Part shown: one piece after another, positions 1 through 7,493 of the stretch
Layout: every line of letters starts with the position of its first letter
Position numbering within the stretch: the first letter of the stretch is position 1
Origin: Lachnospiraceae bacterium UBA7196
GTDB taxonomy: Bacteria; Bacillota; Clostridia; Lachnospirales; Lachnospiraceae
Length of the DNA stretch: 64,000 nucleotides
Direction of reading: 5' to 3'
Assembly (NCBI GenBank): GCA_002490835.1
Contig: DKUU01000001.1
Location: 1 to 64,000, forward strand
Translations under genes and position numbers: made by a program
The notes under the pieces: generated by a model
Seen by the model: only the letters and a program-made list of their open reading frames with translations
The model's database searches: none
What the model was told of the DNA's origin: nothing

Positions 1-30
1 ACAGGGGTTCTTTGACAGTCTGGGCGCAGT

Positions 31-684
31 TTAAAACTGCGCCAAGTACCTCTTTATATTATCCGTAATATTTCCGCCAAAGACCGCCGAACCTGCCACG
101 ATCACATTTGCGCCGGCGTCAAGCACCACTTGGGCGTTATCCAGTGTGATACCGCCGTCCACCTGAATATCCAGATCAAGACCCATCTCATCCGCCATCT
201 GTCTGGCCTGACGGATGCGCTCCGTTGATTCCGGTATGTACTTCTGACCGCCAAACCCCGGTTCCACCGTCATCACAAGGAGCATGTCAAGCTTTGGCAG
301 ATACTTCCTTGCCGCTTCGACAGGCGTTTTTGGCTTGATGGACATGCCCACCTTACAGCCGAAGCTCCTGATCAGATCAATGGTCTCGTCCGCGTCCTCC
401 GTGGCTTCCAGATGAAAGGTGATGCTGTCCGCCCCGCAGTCCTTAAATTCTTTGATGTAGCGCTCCGGTTCCACGATCATCAGATGCACGTCAAAAACAC
501 GGCTTGTCGTCTTGCGGATGGTGCGGATCACGGGCATCCCAAAAGAGATCGAAGGGACGAATACCCCGTCCATTACGTCGATATGAATGTATTCAGCGCC
601 TGCCTCGTCGGCTTCTTTGATCTGCGCCCCCAAGGCGGCGAAATCCGCCGCCAGTATCGAGGGGGACAAAATATTTTTTCTCAT
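31..684 (-). CDS. rpe: Ribulose-phosphate 3-epimerase
   Basis: Interconverts D-ribulose 5-phosphate and D-xylulose 5-phosphate in the cytoplasmic pentose phosphate pathway. The 217-aa protein has the usual family length. It starts MRKNILSPSI, has the metal and acid residues of HIDVMDG (D36), TVEPGFGGQ at 140-147 and VDGGI at 175-179, all hallmarks of this TIM-barrel family. An open frame continues upstream, but the start at 684 is chosen because homologues begin there and it overlaps the preceding stop as ATGA. It is the last gene of the arabinose operon, where it supplies or consumes xylulose 5-phosphate for the adjacent transketolase. Seen: motifs and overlap. Inferred: operon role. Confidence 0.96.
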   Translation of the reverse strand: MRKNILSPSILAADFAALGAQIKEADEAGAEYIHIDVMDGVFVPSISFGMPVIRTIRKTTSRVFDVHLMIVEPERYIKEFKDCGADSITFHLEATEDADETIDLIRSFGCKVGMSIKPKTPVEAARKYLPKLDMLLVMTVEPGFGGQKYIPESTERIRQARQMADEMGLDLDIQVDGGITLDNAQVVLDAGANVIVAGSAVFGGNITDNIKRYLAQF

Positions 685-1622
685 TTTACAAAGTCCTTTA
701 CCTTCGCGTAGATGCCTTTTCCGTCCAGTCCGTATTTCTCCACCAGCGCATTCGCGGGGCCGGACTCGCCGAAGGTATCCTGCATACCTATGCGCAGGAC
801 GGGAGTGGGGCACTTTTCGGAGAGGCAGTCGCAGACTGCGCTGCCAAGGCCGCCGATTACAGTATGTTCCTCAGCCGTCACGACTTTGCCGGTCTTCTTT
901 GCGGATGCCAGCACCAGCTCTTCATCCAAAGGCTTGATGGTGTGAATGTTGATGATTTCCGCGCTGATACCGTCCGCTGCCAGCATTTCCGCCGCCTCAA
1001 GCGCAGAGGAGACTGTAATGCCGCTGGCGATGATGGTCACGTCCTTGCCTTCTTTTAAGAGAACGCCCTTACCGATCTCGAATTTATAGTCTGTACGATC
1101 GTTGATCACGGGAACTGCCGCGCGTCCGAAGCGCAGATAAACGGGGCCCTGCATCTCGATCGCCGCGCGCACCGCCGCCTTTGCTTCCACGTCGTCGGAA
1201 GGCACGATGACGGTCATGCCGGGGATCGTCCGCATCAGGGCCACATCCTCGTTACACTGGTGGGTCGCGCCGTCCTCACCCACGGTAATGCCCGCATGGG
1301 TCGCGCCGATCTTTACATTCAAGTGCGGATAACCGATGGAGTTACGCACCTGCTCATAGTTACGTCCTGCCGCGAACATCGCGAAGGAGCTGATAAAAGG
1401 AATCTTGCCGCAGGTTGCAAGACCCGCCGCAATACCTGTCATATTACATTCCGCAATACCGCAGTCAATGTGACGGTCGGGAAACGCCTTCAAAAATACG
1501 CCCGTCTTGGTCGCGCCCGCAAGGTCAGCGTCCAGCACTACCAGATCCGGAAACTCCGCGCCGCACTCAGCCAGTGCGTTACCATAGCTTTCTCTTGTTG
1601 CAATCTTTTTTACATCTGCCAT
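681..1622 (-). CDS. Transketolase, C-terminal subunit
   Basis: The 313-aa protein is the pyrimidine-binding plus C-terminal half of transketolase, which moves two-carbon units between pentose and hexose phosphates with thiamine diphosphate. It shows the GIAECNMTGIAAGLA stretch holding the catalytic Glu that activates thiamine, followed by a TKT-type C-terminal domain from about residue 190. It must pair with the N-terminal subunit encoded just upstream. The start codon overlaps that gene's stop by one base (TAATG), and its own stop overlaps the rpe start, so translation is probably coupled. Two-gene transketolases are normal in Clostridia, so this is not a broken gene. Confidence 0.95.
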   Translation of the reverse strand: MADVKKIATRESYGNALAECGAEFPDLVVLDADLAGATKTGVFLKAFPDRHIDCGIAECNMTGIAAGLATCGKIPFISSFAMFAAGRNYEQVRNSIGYPHLNVKIGATHAGITVGEDGATHQCNEDVALMRTIPGMTVIVPSDDVEAKAAVRAAIEMQGPVYLRFGRAAVPVINDRTDYKFEIGKGVLLKEGKDVTIIASGITVSSALEAAEMLAADGISAEIINIHTIKPLDEELVLASAKKTGKVVTAEEHTVIGGLGSAVCDCLSEKCPTPVLRIGMQDTFGESGPANALVEKYGLDGKGIYAKVKDFVK

Positions 1623-2461
1623 TAGTTCGCACCTCCTAACTCTTTACCGATCTTTTCAAGATCCGCCATCGCCGTCGCATATTCCTCATCATTAGGCGCT
1701 TTGCCGTGCCAGCCCGCATTGTTCTCCATGAAGGAGACGCCTTTGCCCTTCACCGTCTTACAGATGATCGCGGTGGGCATTCCCTTCGTGGCTTTCGCCT
1801 CCTTGAATGCCTTGTCGATCTGGTCGAAGTCATTGCCGTCGATGTTGATTACATGGAAGTTGAATGCTTCGAATTTTTTATCGATGGGGTAGGGCGAGCA
1901 GACATCGTCGATCTTACCGTCGATCTGCAGGCCGTTGTTGTCTACGATAACGACCAGATTGTCAAGCTTTCTGTGGCCGGCAAACATGGATGCCTCCCAT
2001 ACCTGACCTTCCTGAATCTCGCCGTCGCCAAGCAGCGTATACACTCTGTAGTCCTTATTGTCCATCTTCGCCGCGAGCGCCATACCTACCGCCGCGGAGA
2101 TGCCCTGTCCGAGAGAGCCGGAAGACATATCCACACCCGGTGTCTCCTGCATACAGGGATGTCCCTGCAAATAGGAGCCAAGATGCCGCAGGGTCGGAAG
2201 ATCCTCTACCGGGAAGTAACCGCGGTTTGCCAGAGTCGAGTAAAGCCCCGGCGCGGTGTGTCCCTTGGAGAGGACGAAGCGGTCCCTGTCCGCCTTTTTC
2301 GGATCCTTGGGATCGATGTTCATCTCTTCAAAATAGAGATAGGTGAAGATATCAGCCGCGGAGAGCGATCCGCCCGGATGTCCGGCTTTTGCGCCGTGTA
2401 CCGCAGTCACGATACCCTTGCGAACTTCGTTCGCAGTTTTTTGCAACTCTAACTTATTCAT
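1622..2461 (-). CDS. Transketolase, N-terminal subunit
   Basis: The 279-aa thiamine-diphosphate-binding half of a split transketolase. The cofactor motif GDGEIQEGQVWEA followed about 25 residues later by VDNNGLQ is plain, as is GHPGGSLS near the N-terminus. Two in-frame ATGs lie close together: the upstream one at 2467 directly abuts the AGGAGG at 2468-2473, whereas the ATG at 2461 sits 6 nt from it, so 2461 is the likelier start. It is 26 bp downstream of araD and overlaps the C-terminal subunit gene by one base. Its place in the ara operon fits the need to process xylulose 5-phosphate made from arabinose. Confidence 0.95.
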   Translation of the reverse strand: MNKLELQKTANEVRKGIVTAVHGAKAGHPGGSLSAADIFTYLYFEEMNIDPKDPKKADRDRFVLSKGHTAPGLYSTLANRGYFPVEDLPTLRHLGSYLQGHPCMQETPGVDMSSGSLGQGISAAVGMALAAKMDNKDYRVYTLLGDGEIQEGQVWEASMFAGHRKLDNLVVIVDNNGLQIDGKIDDVCSPYPIDKKFEAFNFHVINIDGNDFDQIDKAFKEAKATKGMPTAIICKTVKGKGVSFMENNAGWHGKAPNDEEYATAMADLEKIGKELGGAN

Positions 2462-2487
2462 TGCCATCCTCCTTTATTTATGTAACA

Positions 2488-3183
2488 TTATTTTTGACCA
2501 TAGTACGCGTTTGCCCCATGTTTCCGGAAATAGTGTTTATCCTGAAGTTCCTGCGGCGCCGGCTGGATCCTCGCGTTGATGGTCTCCGCGCGGTACGCCA
2601 TCTTTGCCACCTCTTCCAGAACTACCGCGTTATGTACAGCCTCGTGGCCGTCCTTGCCCCATGCGAAGGGGCCATGGTTCTTGCAAAGCACTGCCGGTAC
2701 AGCCTCAGGGTCCTTGTCAAGCCTCTTAAATTCGTTCACGATCAAAAGGCCTGTGTTTTTCTCGTAAGCGTCCTCGATTTCTTCCGCATTCAGGCAGCGC
2801 AGACAAGGGATCTCGCCGTAGTAGTAATCCGCGTGGGTGGTGCCGTAACAGGGGATGCTGCGGCCCGCCTGCGCCCAGCTCGTCGCGTAGGAAGAATGCG
2901 TATGTACCACGCCGCCCACCTTCTCGAAAGCCTTGTAAAGCTCCACGTGGGTAGCCGTGTCGGAAGAAGGATTGTATTTTCCCTCTACCTTTTTCCCGTT
3001 TAAATCTACCAGCACCATATCGTCGGGCGTTAGCTTGTCATACTCGACGCCGCTCGGTTTGATCGCAAAGATGCCGCTCTCCCTGTCAATCTCACTCACA
3101 TTCCCCCACGTAAACGTGACCAATCCATATTTAGGGAGCAACATGTTCGCTTCATAAACACGTTTTTTTAATTCTTCCAGCAA
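2488..3183 (-). CDS. araD: L-ribulose-5-phosphate 4-epimerase
   Basis: Converts L-ribulose 5-phosphate to D-xylulose 5-phosphate, the last committed step of arabinose catabolism. The 231-aa protein matches class II aldolase/AraD. The zinc ligands seen in E. coli AraD (D76, H95, H97, H171) are matched one position earlier as D75, H94, H96 and H170 in NPSSDTATH, VVHTHSS and CKNHGPF. The phosphate-binding GNVSE and PSGVEYDKL segments are present. An AGGAGG lies just upstream of the start. A 151-bp gap containing a large hairpin (separate entry) parts it from araB. Confidence 0.96.
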   Translation of the reverse strand: MLEELKKRVYEANMLLPKYGLVTFTWGNVSEIDRESGIFAIKPSGVEYDKLTPDDMVLVDLNGKKVEGKYNPSSDTATHVELYKAFEKVGGVVHTHSSYATSWAQAGRSIPCYGTTHADYYYGEIPCLRCLNAEEIEDAYEKNTGLLIVNEFKRLDKDPEAVPAVLCKNHGPFAWGKDGHEAVHNAVVLEEVAKMAYRAETINARIQPAPQELQDKHYFRKHGANAYYGQK

Positions 3184-3220
3184 GGTTTCATCCTCCTACT
3201 ATATTATTTTGATTATGTAA

Positions 3221-3330
3221 GGATTTTGAGCTGCATACCCTTATGTTCCGAAGCACTGTCTGAGTGCAGTCATGCCGCAGGCATTAACTGCACGAGTTTG
3301 CGTAGGAACTAAGGGATGCACTCAAAATCC
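3221..3330 (-). other. Large nested hairpin between araB and araD
   Basis: A 110-nt element in the araB-araD gap is almost wholly self-complementary. The outer arms GGATTTTGAG (3221-3230) and CTCAAAATCC (3321-3330) pair perfectly; pairing continues through TGCAT/ATGCA, CCCTTA/TAAGGG and GTTCC/GGAAC with single-base bulges. An inner hairpin pairs GTGCAGT (3264-3270) with ACTGCAC (3287-3293) and ATGCC with GGCAT. No U-tract follows on either strand, so a plain intrinsic terminator is unlikely. It could be an mRNA processing or stability element, or a palindromic intergenic repeat. Function unknown. Confidence 0.75.
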
Positions 3331-3334
3331 GTCC

Positions 3335-4927
3335 TCATTGAATCGATTCAACCGCAGCCCGTTCGATAGTCAGCCCCGCGCTGTACACCTTCATAAACTT
3401 ATTGAATCCTTCCACGTCGGATGCCTTCGGCGCCATCTTTTCGCCCTTCTGGCCTGCGAACACTTTATTATTCAGATAAGCGGAAAGGCTCTCGTCCGCG
3501 CCCTTCTGGATCATGTAGGAAGCAAGGATCGCGATACCCCATGCACCGCCTTCACCGGCAGTCTCCATCACGCTCACGGGCGCGTTCATCGCCGCGGCAA
3601 GGATACCCTGACCGACGCCTTTGGTCTTAAAGAGGCCGCCGTGTCCCAAAATCTCATCGACCTCGACCTTCTCCTCTTGGAAGAGGACATCGAAGCCCGT
3701 CTTGAGCGCACCGAGAGAAGTGAACAGATGCACGCGCATGAAGTTTGCCAGATTGAATTTCGCATCGGGCGTGCGCACAAACAGAGGTCTGCCCTCGTTG
3801 AAGCCCGTCACGGACTCACCTGAGAAATAATTGTAGGCGAGCAGGCCGCCGCAGTCGTCGTCGCCGTTTAAGGCATTGCGGTAAAGGTTCCCGTAAATGT
3901 CGTTCTTATCGACCTTCATACCCATCAGCTCGGAATACTCCGCAAAGAGATTTACCCACGCATTTAAATCAGAAGTACAGTTATTGCAATGTACCATAGC
4001 CACCAGACTGCCATCCGGCGTCGTCACCAGATCGATGATCTCATGCACTTTGGCAAGTTCCTTCTCCAGCACGATCATGCCGAAAATACTGGTGCCGGCA
4101 GAGACATTGCCCGTACGTTTCGCCACGCTGTTGGTAGCGACCATGCCGGTACCCGCGTCGCCTTCGGGCGGGCAGAGCGGAATCCCCGCCTGTAAAGTCC
4201 CCGTAGGGTCTAAGAGTTTTGCGCCTTCCGCAGTCAGCTTTCCGGCTTCTTCTCCGGCTGTCTTTACGGCCGGAAGCACATCTTTCAGCTTCCATGAAAA
4301 GCCCTTGTCCGCCACTGTCTGATCGAACTGCGCGACCATCTTTTCATCAAACTGCCCCGTGGCGATATCGATGGGGAACATGCCCGATGCTTCGCCGACA
4401 CCGACCACCTTTTCGCCGGTCAGCTTCCACTGGATGTAACCGGCCAGCGTGATCACAAATTTAAGATCAGGCACATGCTCCTCGCCGTTTAAGATCGCCT
4501 GATAAAGATGCGCGATCGTCCATCTCTGAGGAATGTTGTAATTGAAAAGTTTCGTCAGCTTAGCTGCCGCTTCCTCCGTGATGGTGTTGCGCCATGTGCG
4601 GAAAGGCACCATCAGTTCGTCCTTTTCATTAAAGGCCATATAGCCGTGCATCATTGCGGAAAAACCGATCGCCCCCAGCTTCACGAGTTTCTCCCCGTAC
4701 TGCGCCTGCACGTCCTCCGCCAACTTTTTGTAGCAGTCCTGAAGTCCCGTCCAGATGTCATCCAGACTGTAAGTCCAAATGCCGTTTTCCAGCCGGTTTT
4801 CCCAGTCGTGCGCCCCCGATGCGATGGGTTTGTTGTTCTCGTCTACCAGCACCGCCTTGATGCGGGTGGAACCGAACTCGATGCCCAGCACCGCCTTACC
4901 GCTTGCAATACATTCTTTTGCTCCCAT
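3335..4927 (-). CDS. araB: Ribulokinase-type FGGY carbohydrate kinase
   Basis: Probably phosphorylates L-ribulose with ATP, the second step of arabinose use. The 530-aa protein has the FGGY sugar-kinase fold: N-terminal phosphate loop LGIEFGSTRIKAVLVD (about residues 14-29), GFSAMMHGYMAF, and a C-terminal ATP-binding region with GHGGLFKTKGVG and AGEGGAWG. The ATG at 4927 is preferred over longer frames because family members start there; its GGAGG is about 13 nt upstream, a rather long spacing. The sequence is somewhat unlike classical E. coli AraB, so the substrate assignment rests mainly on lying between araA and araD. Confidence 0.85.
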   Translation of the reverse strand: MGAKECIASGKAVLGIEFGSTRIKAVLVDENNKPIASGAHDWENRLENGIWTYSLDDIWTGLQDCYKKLAEDVQAQYGEKLVKLGAIGFSAMMHGYMAFNEKDELMVPFRTWRNTITEEAAAKLTKLFNYNIPQRWTIAHLYQAILNGEEHVPDLKFVITLAGYIQWKLTGEKVVGVGEASGMFPIDIATGQFDEKMVAQFDQTVADKGFSWKLKDVLPAVKTAGEEAGKLTAEGAKLLDPTGTLQAGIPLCPPEGDAGTGMVATNSVAKRTGNVSAGTSIFGMIVLEKELAKVHEIIDLVTTPDGSLVAMVHCNNCTSDLNAWVNLFAEYSELMGMKVDKNDIYGNLYRNALNGDDDCGGLLAYNYFSGESVTGFNEGRPLFVRTPDAKFNLANFMRVHLFTSLGALKTGFDVLFQEEKVEVDEILGHGGLFKTKGVGQGILAAAMNAPVSVMETAGEGGAWGIAILASYMIQKGADESLSAYLNNKVFAGQKGEKMAPKASDVEGFNKFMKVYSAGLTIERAAVESIQ

Positions 4928-4971
4928 GTTGATACTTATACCTCCTTTATTCCTTGATTCATTTCCTATGA

Positions 4972-6468
4972 TCAGCGGTATGCCGCTTCGTTCCATCTTA
5001 ATTCATTTTTAAAATCGCGGATATTCGTATCTTTATCAATGATGACGCTCTCGATGCCCATCGCGTCCGCCCAGTCCGCCATCTGCTCGACGGTCAGGTC
5101 GTAGGAGAAGGCCGTGTGATGTGCGCCGCCTGCTAAGATCCAAGCCGTCGCGCCGACTTCCAGATTCGGCTGCGGCGTCCAGAAGGCCGTGCCTACGGGA
5201 AGCTTCGGCATGGGTTTCTCCACCTTCTTACAGTCCACCGCATTGATGAGCAGGCGGAAGCGCGTACCCAGATCCACCAGAGAACATGCCACCGCGGGGC
5301 CTTCCTTTGAGGTAAATACCAGACGCGCGGGATCTTCTCTATTGCCCATGGAAAGCGGGCAGACCTTGATGCCGATCTCGCCGTCTGCTACGGAAGGACA
5401 GACCTCCAGCATGTGCGCCTGTAAGATGCCCTCTTTGCCGGGTACGAGATTGTAGGTGTAATCCTCCATCATGGACGTGCCTTTCGCATCCTTGATGCCT
5501 GCTGTCATCAGCTTCATGATACGCACCATAGCGGCTACCTTCCAGTCGCCTTCCGCGCCGAAACCGTAGCCTTTTTCCATCAGTCTCTGGATCGCCAGAC
5601 CCGGAAGCTGTTTTAGACCGCCGAGCATCCCGAAGTGGGTCACCACCGCGTGATAATCGTTTTCGACCAAGAATTTTTCGATGCCGATTTCCTGCTGTGC
5701 CTGCACCGCCACATGCTTTCTGAACTCGTCAAGGTCCCTGCCCTCGTCGATGATCTTATATTTGCTGTAATATTCCTCCACCAATGCGTTTACGTCGCCC
5801 TGCGGCACAGCGTCCACGTATTCCACCACGTCGTTGACGCAGTAGTGGTCGATCTCCCAGCCGAATTTGATCTGCGCTTCGACCTTATCGCCCTCAGTTA
5901 CGGCCACGTTGTTCATGTTGTCGCCGAACCGGCAGACCCGCACGTGAGAGGACTCGATCACGCCGATCGCCGTACGCATCCAGCTTCCAAGCTGTTTCTG
6001 CACGCGTTCGGATGTCCAGTGTCCGACGATGATCTTTCTTTCGATGCCCATGCGGCTCACGATGTGGCCGTACTCCCTGTCGCCATGCGCGGACTGGTTC
6101 TCGTTCATAAAGTCCATGTCGATGGTGTCGTAGGGAAGTTCCTCATTGAACTGCGTGTGCAGATGACAGAGAGGTTTTCTAAATTCCTTCAGCCCGAGGA
6201 TCCACATCTTAGCCGGTGAGAAGGTGTGCATCCACGTAATCACACCCGCGCATTCCGGATCGTTGTTGGCGTCGTTAAAGGTCTTGCGGATGGACGCCTG
6301 TCCCAAGAGAGTGGGCTTTAACACCACCTCGAAAGGGAGATTGCCCGACGCATTCAAGCCCTCCACCATCTTCGCGGAATGCTCCGCTACCTTGCGCAGG
6401 CACTCATCCCCGTACAAGTCCTGCGAACCGGTACAGAACCAAAATTTGTAGTTTCGTTTTTCGCTCAT
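4972..6468 (-). CDS. araA: L-arabinose isomerase
   Basis: Isomerises L-arabinose to L-ribulose in the cytoplasm; first gene of the operon. The 498-aa protein has typical AraA length and motifs: KFWFCTGSQDLYG at the N-terminus, WMHTFSPAKMW, HTQFNEELPY, the metal-site stretches GFGAEGDWK and GTSMMEDYTY, and QAHMLEVCPS. The start at 6468 is chosen because GGAGGG lies 6 nt upstream (6475-6480) and homologues begin with MSEKRNYKFWF-like residues; the open frame extends 55 codons further without support. Transcription likely starts from the promoter/operator entry just upstream. Confidence 0.97.
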   Translation of the reverse strand: MSEKRNYKFWFCTGSQDLYGDECLRKVAEHSAKMVEGLNASGNLPFEVVLKPTLLGQASIRKTFNDANNDPECAGVITWMHTFSPAKMWILGLKEFRKPLCHLHTQFNEELPYDTIDMDFMNENQSAHGDREYGHIVSRMGIERKIIVGHWTSERVQKQLGSWMRTAIGVIESSHVRVCRFGDNMNNVAVTEGDKVEAQIKFGWEIDHYCVNDVVEYVDAVPQGDVNALVEEYYSKYKIIDEGRDLDEFRKHVAVQAQQEIGIEKFLVENDYHAVVTHFGMLGGLKQLPGLAIQRLMEKGYGFGAEGDWKVAAMVRIMKLMTAGIKDAKGTSMMEDYTYNLVPGKEGILQAHMLEVCPSVADGEIGIKVCPLSMGNREDPARLVFTSKEGPAVACSLVDLGTRFRLLINAVDCKKVEKPMPKLPVGTAFWTPQPNLEVGATAWILAGGAHHTAFSYDLTVEQMADWADAMGIESVIIDKDTNIRDFKNELRWNEAAYR

Positions 6469-6502
6469 ACCATACCCTCCGTTTTTATATATCCTATGAT
6501 AT

Positions 6503-6532
6503 AGTCTACTACGGGTACCCGTCTGTTTGCAA
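6503..6532 (-). promoter_or_regulatory. araA promoter with palindromic operator
   Basis: On the minus strand a TTGCAA (6527-6532) and TAGACT (6503-6508) are 18 nt apart, a moderate sigma-A match. The spacer contains a perfect 12-bp palindrome, ACGGGTACCCGT, at 6511-6522. A regulator bound there would block RNA polymerase, so an arabinose-responsive repressor is a reasonable guess. The palindrome differs from the B. subtilis AraR consensus, so the identity of the regulator is open. No ara regulator gene lies in this window. Confidence 0.55.
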
Positions 6533-6619
6533 GTTATTTGCATGTAAAAAATCAGGCGCGCTTTTATGGTAAGAAACGGGACAATTGTCAAAAAGAGAGG
6601 CAAAAAGAGCACATTTTTC

Positions 6620-6648
6620 TTGATTTTCTCCATATTCTATAGTAAAAT
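6620..6648 (+). promoter_or_regulatory. Sigma-A promoter for the 63-aa gene
   Basis: TTGATT (6620-6625) and TAAAAT (6643-6648) are separated by exactly 17 nt on the plus strand, about 30 nt ahead of the small gene at 6680. The match is good enough to suggest that the small gene is transcribed on its own, divergently from araA. Confidence 0.6.
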
Positions 6649-6679
6649 GATGTTATTTTAAGAAAAGAGGTAAATACAA

Positions 6680-6871
6680 ATGGCAAAACGCAAGATAATA
6701 TCAGAGTCCACGGTCCCTTCTGATTTTCTTTCGGTAAAACTTAGACCGATATCTGCCGAAACGGCTAAACGACTGTCGCTTGCCGCCGAAGCAGCAAATG
6801 AAAGAATCGCCCGCAATAATCAGATCTATTCTTCCTCTAATAGTCATGCGTCATCTTACGCCACAAAATAG
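6680..6871 (+). CDS. Small 63-aa protein, function unknown
   Basis: I do not recognise this family. The 63-aa product is basic at the N-terminus (MAKRKIISE), has a predicted helical middle (residues about 24-45, rich in Ala, Glu and Arg) and a Ser/Asn-rich tail. No signal peptide or membrane segment is visible. It is supported as a real gene by a GAGG 9 nt before the ATG, a sigma-A-like promoter and a strong hairpin terminator directly after the stop. It converges on the two-gene AT-rich islet to its right and may belong with it, or may be a stand-alone small protein. Confidence 0.55.
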   Translation: MAKRKIISESTVPSDFLSVKLRPISAETAKRLSLAAEAANERIARNNQIYSSSNSHASSYATK

Positions 6872-6908
6872 AAAAGGCAAAGGGAGTATCCTTTCGCCTT
6901 TTCTATTT
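6870..6908. terminator. Bidirectional intrinsic terminator
   Basis: AGAAAAGGC (6870-6878) pairs with GCCTTTTCT (6896-6904), with inner AAGG/CCTT pairing, and T-rich sequence flanks it on both strands. It ends the 63-aa gene on the plus strand and the 196-aa gene on the minus strand, whose stop codon lies inside the stem. Confidence 0.8.
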
Positions 6909-7493
6909 TACTACTTTTTCTATTAACTGCACTTCTCCATGATCTAATGATATCACCTTTAGTTTGACAAGTCCGTTAATGGCGTTTTCAAAATTATCAA
7001 TATTCTCGTATTTTTCAAATTCTTCCTGTACCTCCATTTTTAATCTTTCTTCATTTATTGAGTTTTCCGATCGCCTTTGATAATTATGATTATATAAATA
7101 AGAAACGATCAGACTCATGCCGGGACTAAGCTTTACCTTACATTTGCGCAGTTCAGTTAAAATACTCAACACAACTAAAATTACCGACCATATTTCTCTT
7201 TCTGCCAATCCCGGTGTATTAGAAAGAAGTGCCATCAGAAAATCCATATCAAATTCCAAGTTACTTAGCTTTTCCGTTTCATACCCATCTTTTCCACGCT
7301 TTAATCGAGAATAGACGGGATTTAAATCCATTTCTTCCCCGACAACAACTTGTCTGATAATGCTTTGAATCGCATTCATTTCAATTTTGCTTTGCTCACC
7401 TTCAGGCAAAAATATTTTCTTATATTCCGCTAGTGAATCTTTTTGCGAATCAACAACTTTTTCCAAGACATCATAAACTTCCAAGTCAATCAT
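6903..7493 (-). CDS. Unknown 196-aa protein paired with C39-like gene
   Basis: I do not recognise this family. The protein is acidic and mostly helical, with one apolar stretch (about residues 100-125, IWSVILVVLSILTEL) that is more likely a buried helix than a true membrane span. The start at 7493 overlaps the preceding gene's stop by 8 nt and is preceded at good spacing by GGGAGGA, so the two genes are translationally coupled. That coupling suggests a partner or immunity protein for the protease-like product upstream. A longer in-frame start exists at 7535 but lacks a ribosome site. Base composition is clearly AT-richer than the neighbouring housekeeping genes. Confidence 0.7.
   Translation of the reverse strand: MIDLEVYDVLEKVVDSQKDSLAEYKKIFLPEGEQSKIEMNAIQSIIRQVVVGEEMDLNPVYSRLKRGKDGYETEKLSNLEFDMDFLMALLSNTPGLAEREIWSVILVVLSILTELRKCKVKLSPGMSLIVSYLYNHNYQRRSENSINEERLKMEVQEEFEKYENIDNFENAINGLVKLKVISLDHGEVQLIEKVVK

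Noticed and set aside
23..43. GGCGCAG/CTGCGCC hairpin at the end of rpe as a terminator
   Set aside because: The stop codon lies in the loop and no U-run follows on the minus strand; the window ends too soon to judge.
681..2461. Transketolase in two frames as a frameshifted gene
   Set aside because: Both halves have proper starts and lengths, and two-gene transketolases are normal in Clostridia.
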